Below are positions 12,251-21,450 of a stretch of DNA of 64,000 bases, piece after piece (position 1 is the stretch's first letter; each line of letters starts with the position of its first letter). The stretch lies in NCBI RefSeq assembly GCF_024298885.1, contig NZ_CP101166.1, positions 3,471,149-3,535,148 on the forward strand, given 5' to 3'. Position numbers and translations under genes: made by a program. The notes beneath the pieces are model-generated. The model saw nothing but the letters and a program-made list of their open reading frames with translations, was not told the DNA's origin and made no database searches. This DNA comes from Haloglomus halophilum (GTDB taxonomy: Archaea > Halobacteriota > Halobacteria > Halobacteriales > Haloarculaceae).

Positions 12251-13600
12251 GTGACACGAAATACCAACCGCACGCGGCGCGACGTGATGAAGGCTGCCGG
12301 CGTGGCCGGCATCGCCGGCCTCGCAGGATGTACGGACTCCCTCACCAGCGGCGACGGCGGCGACGGAGGGGGCGGCAACGAGGCGCTGGGCAACTACCCC
12401 ATCGAGGGAGACACCGCTACGTTCGGGTTCAACATCCCACTCTCGGGCCCGTACGGCTCCGAGGGACAGGACGAGCTCCGGGCGTACGAACTCGCGGTGA
12501 AGCACCTCAACAACGGTGGCGGCTGGGTAGACTCCCAGTTCGACGACCTCTCCGGCGACGGTGTGGTCGGGAAGACCATCGACTACGTCGAGGCGGACAC
12601 GGAGACGGACAAGGGGAAGGCCCGGGAGAACGCCCGCCAGCTCATCGAGCGGGACAACGCCATCATGGTATCGGGGGGCTCCTCCTCCTCGGTCGCCATC
12701 AACGTCCAGGACGAGTGTCAGAAGCAGAAGGTCCTGTTCATGGCCTGTCTGACCCACTCGAACGACACGACCGGGAAGGACTGTGTCCGCTACGGGTTCC
12801 GCGAGATGTTCAACGCCTACCACACGGCGAAGGCACTCGCGCCCGTCCTCGGCGACGAGTACGGTGAGGACCTCGAGTTCTACCAGCTGTACGCCGACTA
12901 CACCTGGGGCAAATCCGTCGAGGAGTCGATGCGCCAGTTCCTCTCGGAGGGGCCGGGCTGGTCGGAGGTCAACTCCGTCGCCACGCCGCTGGGCACCTCG
13001 GACTACTCGTCGTACCTCTCGGACGCCCAGTCGTCGGGTGCCGACGTGCTCCTGCTGAACCACTACGGCCTGGACGGTGCGAAGTCGGTGCGGCAGGCCG
13101 TCGACGCCGGCGTCGACGAGGAGATGGACATCGTCGTTCCGCTGTACAACCGGCCGATGGCCGAGGCCGCGGGCGACGCGATTTCGGGCGTCTTCGGCAC
13201 TGTCGCCTGGGATTCGGCCATCGACAACACTCCCTCGAACGAGTTCACGTCGGTGTTCCAGGACGAGTACGACCGCATCCCCTCGGGCCCGGCCCAGCTG
13301 GCCTACGCCCAGACGCTCCAGTACGCCGCCGCCGTCGAGCGCGCGGGGAGCTTCTACCCGCCGGACGTCATCAAGGAGCTGGAGGATTACTCCTACAGCA
13401 ACATCGGCATGGGCGAGGAGACGATGCGCAAGTGCGACCACCAGGCCCAGCGCGCGGTGCCGGTCGTCCGCGGGCTGCCGGCCGACCAGATTGAGACGGG
13501 TAACTACTTCGAGATCGTGAACACCACCGAGGCGAGCCAGGTCACGTACGGGTGTGACACCGGTCCCGCGGCGCAGTGTGAGCTCGGGCCGTACGAGTAA
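12251..13600 (+). CDS. ABC transporter substrate-binding lipoprotein, branched-chain amino acid type
   Basis: This 449-residue protein begins with a TAT-type signal (RR at residues 9-10) and a LAGC lipobox with Cys 27, so it should be exported folded and lipid-anchored outside the cell. The mature part has the periplasmic-binding fold of the LivK/urea family (FGFNIPLSGPYGSEGQDELRAYELAVKHLN). Besides the lipid Cys it has about six further cysteines, some in pairs near the C-terminus (TYGCDTGPAAQCELG), unusual for a haloarchaeal binding protein. It leads the operon with livH, livM, livG and livF. The ligand is unproven: an amino acid, urea or short amide is possible. Confidence 0.88.
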   Translation: MTRNTNRTRRDVMKAAGVAGIAGLAGCTDSLTSGDGGDGGGGNEALGNYPIEGDTATFGFNIPLSGPYGSEGQDELRAYELAVKHLNNGGGWVDSQFDDLSGDGVVGKTIDYVEADTETDKGKARENARQLIERDNAIMVSGGSSSSVAINVQDECQKQKVLFMACLTHSNDTTGKDCVRYGFREMFNAYHTAKALAPVLGDEYGEDLEFYQLYADYTWGKSVEESMRQFLSEGPGWSEVNSVATPLGTSDYSSYLSDAQSSGADVLLLNHYGLDGAKSVRQAVDAGVDEEMDIVVPLYNRPMAEAAGDAISGVFGTVAWDSAIDNTPSNEFTSVFQDEYDRIPSGPAQLAYAQTLQYAAAVERAGSFYPPDVIKELEDYSYSNIGMGEETMRKCDHQAQRAVPVVRGLPADQIETGNYFEIVNTTEASQVTYGCDTGPAAQCELGPYE

Positions 13601-13622
13601 CGACGCTCTCAATCCAATCACT

Positions 13623-13664
13623 ATGTTCCCCGACGTACTTCGTTCTGCGGAGGTGGTATCGTGA
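13623..13664 (+). CDS. Possible 13-residue leader peptide before livH
   Basis: An ATG-initiated frame encodes MFPDVLRSAEVVS and ends in TGA 13662-13664, which overlaps the GTG start of livH by the same GTGA arrangement as the true gene junctions in this operon. It could couple livH translation across the 60-bp gap after the binding-protein gene. Chance is quite possible at this length; translation is inferred only from position. Confidence 0.25.
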   Translation: MFPDVLRSAEVVS

Positions 13665-14611
13665 GCCTCGTGGCCGACCTGATCTCGATTCTGCTCAACG
13701 GGCTTCAGCAGGGGGCCATCTACATCCTCCTCGCGGTCGGTCTGTCGATCATCCTCGGGACCCTCGAGTTCGTCAACTTCGCCCACGGCGCCCTGTACAT
13801 CATCGGTGCCTACGTCGGGTTGTACGTCGCACAGGGACTCGTCGTCTCCGAGGGCTACCTCGCCGAGGCCGGATTCAGCGACCTCGGGCTGGGGATGGGG
13901 TTCATCGTCGGGATGATAGTGGTCGCCCTGGTCGTGTTCGTCCTCGGGTTGCTGTTCGAACGCTTCATCGCGAGGGCGTTCTACGACAGACCCGACACCG
14001 ACCAGATACTGGTCACGTTCGGGCTGGCCATCATCGTCCAGGAGATCCTCCGGGTCTCGCTGGGCTCGACCAGCCAGCCGGTCAACCAGCCCACGTGGGC
14101 CTCCGGCTCGGTCCCGATTCCGGGCGTGGCCATCTCGGAGTGGCGCATCTACATCATCCTCATCACCGCGTTGCTGGTCGGTATCGTCTACGCGCTCGTC
14201 GAGTACACCGACTTCGGGCTCGTCGTCCGCGCGGGCACGATGGACGACGAGATGGTCCGGCTGCTGGGCATCAAACTCTCGCGCCCGTACATCATCGTCT
14301 TCGGTATCGGCGCCGCGCTCGCGGGGGTGGCCGGGCTCGTCGCCGGGCCGCTCTCGCCCATCAACCCGACCGCCGGGACCGACATCCTCGTCCCGGCGTT
14401 CGTCACGGTCGTCATCGGTGGCGTCGGCTCCATCCGCGGGGCCGTGGCCGCCGGGACCATCCTCGGCATCACGCAGGCGGCGCTCATCCAGACGCAGATC
14501 GGGACCTACAACCTCGCCCCCTGGTCGCAGGTCGGCATCTACGCCATCGCGGCCATCATCCTGCTGGTCCGACCGGAGGGCCTGCTCGGTGAGGAGGTGG
14601 ATACCGCATGA
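13661..14611 (+). CDS. livH: Branched-chain amino acid-type ABC permease LivH
   Basis: This 316-residue protein has about eight transmembrane helices and the LivH features NGLQQGAIYILLAVGLSIILG at the N-terminus, GTLEFVNFAHGALYIIGAY, and a conserved cytoplasmic loop LVVRAGTMDDEMVRLLGI that docks to the ATPase. It pairs with LivM to form the membrane channel. The GTG start at 13661 overlaps a tiny upstream frame; the stop overlaps livM by 4 bp. Confidence 0.92.
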   Translation: MSLVADLISILLNGLQQGAIYILLAVGLSIILGTLEFVNFAHGALYIIGAYVGLYVAQGLVVSEGYLAEAGFSDLGLGMGFIVGMIVVALVVFVLGLLFERFIARAFYDRPDTDQILVTFGLAIIVQEILRVSLGSTSQPVNQPTWASGSVPIPGVAISEWRIYIILITALLVGIVYALVEYTDFGLVVRAGTMDDEMVRLLGIKLSRPYIIVFGIGAALAGVAGLVAGPLSPINPTAGTDILVPAFVTVVIGGVGSIRGAVAAGTILGITQAALIQTQIGTYNLAPWSQVGIYAIAAIILLVRPEGLLGEEVDTA

Positions 14612-15822
14612 GCGAGGACCACCAACTCCGTTCTGACGGTGGGACCGCGCCGGCCACCGGCGAGGATGCCACCTCCGCGAACGGCACGGAGAAGGCCACC
14701 TCGCGGGTGCCCGGCCTCGGCGGTGACGAGGGCCGTATCATCGGCCTCACCGCGCTTGCCGTGCTGCTGTTCCCGTTCCTGTTCGCGGAGGCCCCCGTCA
14801 TCAGCGACATCATCCAGGGGTACGCCGGGCTGACGACCCTCATCCTCATCTGGGGCATCTTCGCGATGGGGTACGACCTGCTCCACGGCTTCACCGGACT
14901 GCTGTCGTTCGGGCACGCCGCATTCTGGGGTGCTGGCGGGATAGCCGCCGGCCTTCTCGTGGAGTACGCCGGCATGAACCTGCCGCTGGTACTGGTCGTC
15001 GTCGGCACCGTCGTCGGCGTGCTGCTGGCGTGGCTCATCGGCTTCCTGTCCCTCCGGCGTGGTGGCATCTACTTCGCCATCCTGACGCTGGCGTTCGGGC
15101 AGATGATCTACTTCACCATCTTCGGCCCCCTCGGGCCCATCACGGGCGGGGAGGACGGGCTGTTGCTCACCATCGGTGACCTGTTCGGGGTCATCCCGCT
15201 GAACGCGGGCGTCCCGGTTCTGACGCCGCTGGGCTTCATCCCCTCGTGGCTCTACCTCATCGTCGGCATCTTCGTCGTCATCTCGGTGGCTGTCGCCTAC
15301 CGGGTGCTCAACTCGCCGTACGGTCTCATCTTCAAGGCCATCCGCGAGAACGAGCAGCGTGCGGAGTTCGTCGGCCTGAACGTCTGGCGCTACAAGCTGA
15401 TGGCGTTCATCCTGTCCGGCGCGTTCGCCGGGTTCGCGGGCGCGCTCCACACCATCTACAACGGCGCCGCCTCCGCGAGCGCCTTCTACTGGATCGTCTC
15501 CGGTGACGTCGTCATCATGAGCATCCTGGGCGGGGTCGGCACCCTGTTCGGTGCCTTCCTCGGTGCCGGGGTCTACCTCTACATGTCGAACATCCTGGAG
15601 ACGTTCGTCGGTACGCTCTGGCACGTCATGCTGGGGCTGTTGTTCGTCATCGTGGTGTGGCTGTTCCCGGGCGGTATCTGGGGCGGCATCCGGGCGCTCC
15701 GGGACCTCCTCACCGACCTCATCGGTGGCGGGGGGTCCGAGCCCGAAGCGGCGACCGACGGCGGTGAGCCCGGGGCCCGAGCCCCGGCGGACGCCGGTTC
15801 CGACGGAGGTGAGAACCGATGA
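14608..15822 (+). CDS. livM: Branched-chain amino acid-type ABC permease LivM
   Basis: The 404-residue protein has a polar N-terminal tail of about 40 residues, about ten hydrophobic helices with LLHGFTGLLSFGHAAFWGAG near residue 95 and the coupling loop FKAIRENEQRAEFVGL, and a charged C-terminal tail with EPEAATDGGEPGARAP. These are LivM hallmarks. It overlaps livH and livG by 4 bp each, so the operon is translationally coupled. Confidence 0.92.
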   Translation: MSEDHQLRSDGGTAPATGEDATSANGTEKATSRVPGLGGDEGRIIGLTALAVLLFPFLFAEAPVISDIIQGYAGLTTLILIWGIFAMGYDLLHGFTGLLSFGHAAFWGAGGIAAGLLVEYAGMNLPLVLVVVGTVVGVLLAWLIGFLSLRRGGIYFAILTLAFGQMIYFTIFGPLGPITGGEDGLLLTIGDLFGVIPLNAGVPVLTPLGFIPSWLYLIVGIFVVISVAVAYRVLNSPYGLIFKAIRENEQRAEFVGLNVWRYKLMAFILSGAFAGFAGALHTIYNGAASASAFYWIVSGDVVIMSILGGVGTLFGAFLGAGVYLYMSNILETFVGTLWHVMLGLLFVIVVWLFPGGIWGGIRALRDLLTDLIGGGGSEPEAATDGGEPGARAPADAGSDGGENR

Positions 15823-16577
15823 GCCTCCTCGAGACCCAGGGACTCGTCAAGCGGTTCGGCGGCGTCACCGCCACCGACCACGTCGACGTGTCCATCGAGC
15901 CCGACGAGCGCGTCAGCCTCATCGGGCCGAACGGCGCCGGCAAGTCGACCTTCATCAACCTCGTCACCCGCCGGCTGGACCCCACAGAGGGGGACATCCG
16001 GTTCAAGGGCGAGTCCATCGTGCAGAAGGAGCCACACGAGGTCGTGCAGGCTGGCGTCTCGAAGTCGTTCCAGCAGGCCTCTATCTTCCCCGACCTCTCC
16101 GTGCTCGACAACGCGCGCATCGCCGCGCTGGGTGCCGACCACGGGGCCTTCGGCTTCAACTTCCTGAAGCGGCTCGACTCCTACCCGGAGATCGACCGCA
16201 TCGCGCGGACCACGCTCCAGGACGTCGGCCTCTGGGGGCAGCGCGACACCACCGCCAGCGACCTGCCGTACGGTGACAAGCGCCGCCTCGAGATCGGCAT
16301 CGCACTGGCCGCCGAGCCCGACCTCCTCCTGATGGACGAGCCGACCGCCGGCATGTCCCCGGAGGAGACGAAGGCGACGGTCGACCTCATCGAGGAGGTC
16401 AAGCAGGAGCGCTCGCTCACCTACCTCCTCGTCGAGCACGACATGGAGATCGTCTTCGACATCTCCGACCGCATCATCGTCCTGAACCGCGGGAGCGTCA
16501 TCGCGGAGGGGACTCCCGAGGAGATCCGCGAGGACGAGGACGTGCAGGACGCCTACCTCGGAGGTGTCGAGGCATGA
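15819..16577 (+). CDS. livG: Branched-chain amino acid-type ABC ATPase LivG
   Basis: This 252-residue ATPase has Walker A GPNGAGKST near residue 38, the LivG-type signature variant LPYGDKRRLEIG and Walker B LLLMDEPTAGMSPEE, then the H-loop VEHDMEIVF. The C-terminal AYLGG ends match LivG. It forms an ATPase heterodimer with LivF, powering uptake through LivHM. Confidence 0.93.
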   Translation: MSLLETQGLVKRFGGVTATDHVDVSIEPDERVSLIGPNGAGKSTFINLVTRRLDPTEGDIRFKGESIVQKEPHEVVQAGVSKSFQQASIFPDLSVLDNARIAALGADHGAFGFNFLKRLDSYPEIDRIARTTLQDVGLWGQRDTTASDLPYGDKRRLEIGIALAAEPDLLLMDEPTAGMSPEETKATVDLIEEVKQERSLTYLLVEHDMEIVFDISDRIIVLNRGSVIAEGTPEEIREDEDVQDAYLGGVEA

Positions 16578-17317
16578 GCCTGCTCGAACTCGACGACGTG
16601 GACGCCTACTACGACGAGAGCCACATCCTCCGGGACCTGTCGCTGTCCGTCGAGGAGGGCGAGATCTGTGCGCTGCTCGGCCGGAACGGCGCGGGCAAGA
16701 CCACCACGCTCCGCTCCATCGCGGGTGCGACCCCGCCCACCGTTCAGGACGGGACGGTCTCCTTCCAGGGGACCGACGTGACGGGCGACCCACCCGAGGA
16801 TATCGCGGCCCGCGGCATCTCCCTCGTCCCGGAGGAGCGCCGCGTGTTCGCCGACCTCAGCGTCGTCGAGAACCTCAGACTCCCGGAGGTCGCGCGCTCC
16901 TCGACCAACCGCTTCGGCCGGTCGGTCGCGACCACCCGCGAGGGGATGAGCATGGAGGAGGTGTACGAGTACTTCCCCCGGCTCGACGAGCGCCGCGAAC
17001 AGCGCGCCGGGACGCTCTCGGGCGGCGAGCAGCAGATGCTCGCCATCGCCCGGGCGCTCCGCCAGCCGACGGACCTGCTCCTGCTGGACGAACCCTACGA
17101 GGGGCTCGCCCCGCAGATCATCGAGACCGTCGAACGGGCCGTCGAGCGCATCCGCGAGGACGGCACCACCATCCTGCTGGTCGAGCAGAACGCCATCGCC
17201 GCCACGAACATCTCCGACCGCGCCTACGTCATCGACCAGGGCGAGGTCGTGTTCGAGGGGACCGGCGAGGAGCTCCAGGACGACGAGGAGACGCGACAGC
17301 GGTACCTGGGGGTGTGA
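16574..17317 (+). CDS. livF: Branched-chain amino acid-type ABC ATPase LivF
   Basis: This 247-residue ATPase shows Walker A GRNGAGKTT, signature LSGGEQQML and Walker B LLLLDEPYEGLAPQ, with the LivF-specific DAYYDESHIL N-terminus and ending QRYLGV. Its GTGA stop overlaps the following thioredoxin-like gene, which is therefore in the same operon. Confidence 0.93.
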   Translation: MSLLELDDVDAYYDESHILRDLSLSVEEGEICALLGRNGAGKTTTLRSIAGATPPTVQDGTVSFQGTDVTGDPPEDIAARGISLVPEERRVFADLSVVENLRLPEVARSSTNRFGRSVATTREGMSMEEVYEYFPRLDERREQRAGTLSGGEQQMLAIARALRQPTDLLLLDEPYEGLAPQIIETVERAVERIREDGTTILLVEQNAIAATNISDRAYVIDQGEVVFEGTGEELQDDEETRQRYLGV

Positions 17318-18048
17318 GCGTGGGCGACTCCACCGCCGGTTCGGACCGGAACGGCCCGCCGAGTGACGACGACCGGCCGGACCCCCCAGCGGACGCCCCC
17401 CGCGACGAGGAAGCGCTGTTCGACGCGCTCCTCGAGGCCGACGTACTCGTCGAGGACGACGCGAGTGTCGGTGTCACGACCGAGTTCGAGGACACCCGCG
17501 ACATCTACCGTGCGACCTACGGCGACGCCAGCGACGAGGAGTTCCACGCGACGCTCGGAGAACTGTTCGGGATGGACCCCGAGACGGCGGCCGAGCAGGC
17601 CGCCGAGCTGGACATCACGCGCGAGGAGCTGTGTACGCTGCTGTCGCTGCGGTCACATCTGGACGGCGCGACGGCGACGGAACTCCAGCAGGCGGTCGGG
17701 ATGGTCCACGCGGCCGGCCCGTCCTCGCCCGTGCCGGCGGCGCTCCACGAACTCGGCGACGACGCTGATGCGTGGCTCGCCGGCCGGGACGCGGTCGTGG
17801 TCGTGATGAAACGCGGCTGTGACCCCTGTCGAGCGCTTCGGGATGACCTCGCCGACATCGTCGACCTCGCGCCCGACGGCGTCGCGTTCGCGGGCATCGA
17901 CGGCCCCGAACACCACGAGTTCCTGCGAGCCCACGAGGTCGATACGGCTCCCACGTCGCTGTTCGTCCGCGACGGCGAGGTGGTCGGGCGGCTGGCCGGC
18001 TACTACGGCCCCGACCGCTTCGCCGAGGCGTTCGCCGAGCACTACTGA
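17314..18048 (+). CDS. Thioredoxin-like protein co-transcribed with the Liv operon
   Basis: This 244-residue cytosolic protein has an acidic low-complexity N-terminus, a helical middle (about 30-145) and a thioredoxin-fold C-terminus (about 148-244) with the active-site-like RGCDPCRALRDDL and a cis-Pro-like TAPTSLF. CxPC with Asp is an unusual redox pair. The GTG at 17314 gives a GTGA overlap with livF, so it is the last gene of the transport operon. It converges on the lipoprotein gene with a 7-bp overlap. A role as a thiol reductase in the metabolism of the imported substrate is inference. Confidence 0.75.
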   Translation: MSVGDSTAGSDRNGPPSDDDRPDPPADAPRDEEALFDALLEADVLVEDDASVGVTTEFEDTRDIYRATYGDASDEEFHATLGELFGMDPETAAEQAAELDITREELCTLLSLRSHLDGATATELQQAVGMVHAAGPSSPVPAALHELGDDADAWLAGRDAVVVVMKRGCDPCRALRDDLADIVDLAPDGVAFAGIDGPEHHEFLRAHEVDTAPTSLFVRDGEVVGRLAGYYGPDRFAEAFAEHY

Positions 18049-18878
18049 GTGCGGGCGAACCACGACGGCCGCTCGACCGTCGTCGAACCGACTCCTTCGT
18101 ACCGGACCGCACGCACGACCGTCACCGGCCCGGTCGAGGCGTTCGCGGTGTACCGGAGCCGATACCGCTCGACCAGTCCGTCGTCCCGGACGACCGCGCG
18201 TACGGTCGCGTTCCGTGGGTCGGTCAGGCTGCCCGGGACAGGGAGCCCGCGGGGCCGGGCCTCGCGACCGCGCACGATGTAGCGTGCCGTTCCGTTCACG
18301 GCCGTCCGCTCGACCACGGTGACGTCCATCGCTGCGAACAGTCGTGTGGTGTCCTCGCCCGGTGCCCCGTTCAGCGCGACCCCCCGAATCCAGTAGGGCC
18401 AGGTGCCGGCGTAGCCGTCCGGCGGCTGGAAGCGGTTGTACGTGGTCTCGTTGTCCCGCGTGAGCGCGACCGCGTAGACGCTCCCGTTGCTCCAGAACGT
18501 CCCGCGGGCGGGCGGCTGGCCCAGCAGGCCGGGGCCGGCATGGCCACCGGCCCGCACGGTCGTCAGATATCGACGCTCGGCGTCCAGCCGGATGTCGACC
18601 CGAAGGGCCGAGCGGGCGGTTCCGTTCGGGTACCTGATGGTGTGGTTCGCGACCAGCCGGTAGCTCCGGTCGTCCAGCGCCCGGCCGTGGGCCCTGCCGA
18701 GTCGGCGGGGGTCCGTGACACCGTCGGCCTCGAGGCCCGGAGCCAGCGTGGCCCGGTCCTCCGGGACAGGGGCCGGCGTGAACGTCTCGCTCGGGGTGGA
18801 GTCGCCGGAGCCGGCGAACCCACTGCACCCCGCGAGCACGAGCAGTACGGCACAGGCGACCGCCACCACCGAGCGCAT
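18042..18878 (-). CDS. Haloarchaeal lipoprotein, paralogue of those at 58656 and 59556
   Basis: This 278-residue protein has a Sec-type lipoprotein signal (MRSVVAVACAVLLVLAGCSG). The body is a beta-rich domain of about 240 residues with the family pattern GVTDPRRLGRAHGRALDD, then TIRYPNGTARSALRVDIRL and a final VVRAVRYEGVGSTTVERPSW. Two later genes share this layout, which matches a Halobacteria-specific lipoprotein family (I believe DUF7537). Function is unknown. The Met at residue 8 of the longer frame is taken as start because it begins the signal peptide. Confidence 0.75.
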   Translation of the reverse strand: MRSVVAVACAVLLVLAGCSGFAGSGDSTPSETFTPAPVPEDRATLAPGLEADGVTDPRRLGRAHGRALDDRSYRLVANHTIRYPNGTARSALRVDIRLDAERRYLTTVRAGGHAGPGLLGQPPARGTFWSNGSVYAVALTRDNETTYNRFQPPDGYAGTWPYWIRGVALNGAPGEDTTRLFAAMDVTVVERTAVNGTARYIVRGREARPRGLPVPGSLTDPRNATVRAVVRDDGLVERYRLRYTANASTGPVTVVRAVRYEGVGSTTVERPSWFARTQ

Positions 18879-18939
18879 CGTCCGCGCTTGGAGCGCCACC
18901 GTCTAAACCTCCGTGGCGCGGGAGCGCGTGTCTAGGGGG

Positions 18940-18950
18940 CATTATTAAAT
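18940..18950 (+). promoter_or_regulatory. Box A promoter of the acyl-CoA ligase gene
   Basis: CATTATTAAAT lies about 31 bp upstream of the ATG at 18977. It is among the clearest AT-rich promoter elements in the window. Confidence 0.55.
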
Positions 18951-18976
18951 TCCATCCGGTCCCAGACGGTGGTGTT

Positions 18977-20593
18977 ATGCGAAAGCCACTGCTGGTGACC
19001 GAGTTCCTCGACCGGGCACGACGGCACTACGGCGATTACGAGGCGGTGCTGGCGACCGACGGCACGCGCTACACGTACGACGAGCTGGGCGCACGTGCCG
19101 ACGGGTTCGCCGCCGCGCTCCAGGAACGGGGTATCGAGCACGGTGACCGGGTGGCGGTGCTGGACCCCAACACGCACTACCACCTGGAGGCCGCCTACGG
19201 GGTCTTCCAGGCTGGGGGCATCCACACGCCGTTGAACTACCGACTGACGCCGAACGACTACGAGTACATCCTCAACGACGCCGGCGTGGACGCCATCTAC
19301 GCCGACTACGACTACGCGGACAAGATCCAGCAGGTCCGCGACGAGGTGCCCACGGAGACGTTCATCACGAACGACCCGGACGCCGTCGAGGGGGACTGGG
19401 AGTCCTTCGACGACGTCATCGACGGGCTGGGTGCCGCCGACTACGAGCGCCCCGAGATGGAGGAGGACGAGATCTGCACCATCAACTACACCTCCGGGAC
19501 GACTGGCGACCCGAAGGGCGTCTCCCGGACCCACCGCACCGAGACCATCCACGCCTACCTCATCAGCAGCCATCAGGACATCTCGGACGACGACGTCTAC
19601 CTGTGGACGTTGCCGATGTTCCACGCCAACGGCTGGGGCCACATCTTCGCCATCACCGGCGCCGGGGCACGCCACGTCTGCACCCGTGGCATCGACGCCC
19701 AGGAGATCTTCGAGACCGTCCGCGCGGAGGACGTCTCGTACATGTGTGCCGCGCCGACGGTGCTGAACATGCTGCTGGACTACTACGACGACAACGACGT
19801 GGTGACCGTCGGCGACAACGATGTCCGGTGTGCGACCGCCGGGAGCGCTCCGCCGGAGGCGACCATCCGCACCATCGAGGACGAGTTCGGCTGGTACATG
19901 ATGCACGTCTACGGGCTGACGGAGACGGGGCCGCTCATCACCACCAGTGACGCGCGCCGGCTGTTCGACGACGACTCCAGCGACCGCTTTTCCATCAAGA
20001 AGCGACAGGGCCTGGGCTACCTCGGTACCGAGGTCCGCGTCGTCGACGACGACGGCAACGACGTTGCGCAGGATGACCAGTCCATCGGCGAGGTCGTCGT
20101 CCGCGGCAACCAGGTGATGGAGAAGTACTGGAACAAGCCCGAAGCGACCGAGGAGGCATTCAACGCCCGCATCGAGGGGTACTTCCACACCGGCGATCTC
20201 GCCACCGTGGACGAGCACGGGATGATCGCCATCCAGGACCGCAAGAAGGACCTCATCATCTCGGGCGGGGAGAACATCTCCTCCATCGAGGTCGAGGACG
20301 CCCTCTACGACCACTCCGCGGTCTCGGAGGCCGCCGTCATCCCGGCACCCTCGGACAAGTACGGCGAGACGGTCAAGGCGTTCGTCGTCCCGACGAACGG
20401 TGACCCCGACGACCCCGGCGTCACCGCCGACGAGTTGAAGTCGTTCACGAAGGAGCAGCTCGCCTCCTACAAACGCGTCCGCAAGGTGGAGTTCGTCGCC
20501 GAACTGCCGACGACGGCCACCGGGAAGGTCCAGAAGTACGAGCTCCGCGAGCGCGAGTGGGAGGAGGAGGACCGGATGGTCGGACAGGGGTAG
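18977..20593 (+). CDS. Long- or medium-chain fatty acyl-CoA ligase
   Basis: This 538-residue AMP-forming ligase has YTSGTTGDPKGVSRTHR near residue 172, MHVYGLTETGPLI, the TGDLATVDEHGMIAIQDRKKDLIISGGENIS hinge region and a C-terminal catalytic Lys in TATGKVQKYELRERE. These assign it to the FadD-like branch; the exact chain length is not readable. It activates carboxylates to acyl-CoA for beta-oxidation, fitting the acyl-CoA dehydrogenase and hydroxyacyl-CoA dehydrogenase elsewhere in the window. Confidence 0.9.
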   Translation: MRKPLLVTEFLDRARRHYGDYEAVLATDGTRYTYDELGARADGFAAALQERGIEHGDRVAVLDPNTHYHLEAAYGVFQAGGIHTPLNYRLTPNDYEYILNDAGVDAIYADYDYADKIQQVRDEVPTETFITNDPDAVEGDWESFDDVIDGLGAADYERPEMEEDEICTINYTSGTTGDPKGVSRTHRTETIHAYLISSHQDISDDDVYLWTLPMFHANGWGHIFAITGAGARHVCTRGIDAQEIFETVRAEDVSYMCAAPTVLNMLLDYYDDNDVVTVGDNDVRCATAGSAPPEATIRTIEDEFGWYMMHVYGLTETGPLITTSDARRLFDDDSSDRFSIKKRQGLGYLGTEVRVVDDDGNDVAQDDQSIGEVVVRGNQVMEKYWNKPEATEEAFNARIEGYFHTGDLATVDEHGMIAIQDRKKDLIISGGENISSIEVEDALYDHSAVSEAAVIPAPSDKYGETVKAFVVPTNGDPDDPGVTADELKSFTKEQLASYKRVRKVEFVAELPTTATGKVQKYELREREWEEEDRMVGQG

Positions 20594-20599
20594 CGCGAG

Positions 20600-21010
20600 T
20601 CAGACGTGGTCGGCGGCCGCGTCACCCGCCTCCTCACCCGTCACCAGTACCGGACAGTCGGCGTTGAGCAGAATCTGTTCGGCTGCGGGGTGCAGCTGGT
20701 GCTTGCCGGCGGGTGACCGTTCTCGGCCCGCCACACAGATGCAGTCGGCTGCCCGCTCCTGGGCCACCCGGAGGACGGCCTCGGTGGGCCGTCCCTCGGC
20801 ACGGACCGCCTCGACCGCGACCTCCGCGGCCGAGAACCGGTCTATCGCGTCCGCCACCGCTGGAACCGCCGTCACGTCCATCCCCGGGTCGGCGACGTGG
20901 ACCAGGGTTACCCGCACCGCCTCCGTCGCCCCGGGGAGCCCACCCACGGTCGACACCTTCGTGGCGACCTGGGCGTCGTCCGGTGCGACGGGCACGACGA
21001 CGTGATACAT
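20600..21010 (-). CDS. Universal stress protein (UspA) family protein
   Basis: The 136-residue protein has a UspA-like alpha/beta fold: MYHVVVPVAPDD at the start, VTLVHVADPG in strand two and AADCICVAGRERSP followed by AEQILLNADCPVLVTG at the end. The nucleotide loop lacks the canonical G-x2-G-x9-G-S/T, so ATP binding is doubtful. It converges on the acyl-CoA ligase gene with a 6-bp gap. The ATG at 21008-21010 fits the family N-terminus. Confidence 0.8.
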   Translation of the reverse strand: MYHVVVPVAPDDAQVATKVSTVGGLPGATEAVRVTLVHVADPGMDVTAVPAVADAIDRFSAAEVAVEAVRAEGRPTEAVLRVAQERAADCICVAGRERSPAGKHQLHPAAEQILLNADCPVLVTGEEAGDAAADHV

Positions 21011-21102
21011 ACAGACCTGGAGCGGGTACTGGAGTAAGTTCCTTCCGACCACCGGCGATATCCCGGCGATCCGCGGTCGTCCATCGGGTCGTGCCTGCGG
21101 AT

Positions 21103-21450
21103 TCAGGCCTTCTCGTCCACGTACTCGTTCGAGACGTAGACGACGAGTGCCAGCATCACGCCCAGGCCCAGCCCCATCGTCAGCATCCCGTAGGCCGCGA
21201 GCCCGGTCGCCGTCGGCTGGAACGTCACGAGCCCGAGGAAGGTGACGGGCCGGAGGCCACGGATGCCCAGCGCGCCGATGAGGAACCCGGTGAGGCCCGC
21301 GATGCTCACGACGACGGCGTACAGGAGGATGATGAGCCGCTTCCCGCCGAGCGTCGAGACCTCGTCGTCGGCCTCGTCCCACACCTCGTCGCCGGGCACG
21401 GCGCCCTCGCGGTTGCCTGCGCCGGCGTCGCCCTCGGGACCGTCGGTCAT
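21103..21450 (-). CDS. Small haloarchaeal membrane protein
   Basis: The 115-residue protein has a polar N-terminal tail of about 30 residues and two or three hydrophobic helices (LIILLYAVVVSIAGLTGFLIG, ATGLAAYGMLTMGLGLGVML), ending VSNEYVDEKA. It is probably inserted in the cytoplasmic membrane. Similar proteins are found in other Halobacteria with respiratory genes, but no function is known to me. It is divergent from the tiny protein at 21510 across 59 bp. Confidence 0.6.
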   Translation of the reverse strand: MTDGPEGDAGAGNREGAVPGDEVWDEADDEVSTLGGKRLIILLYAVVVSIAGLTGFLIGALGIRGLRPVTFLGLVTFQPTATGLAAYGMLTMGLGLGVMLALVVYVSNEYVDEKA

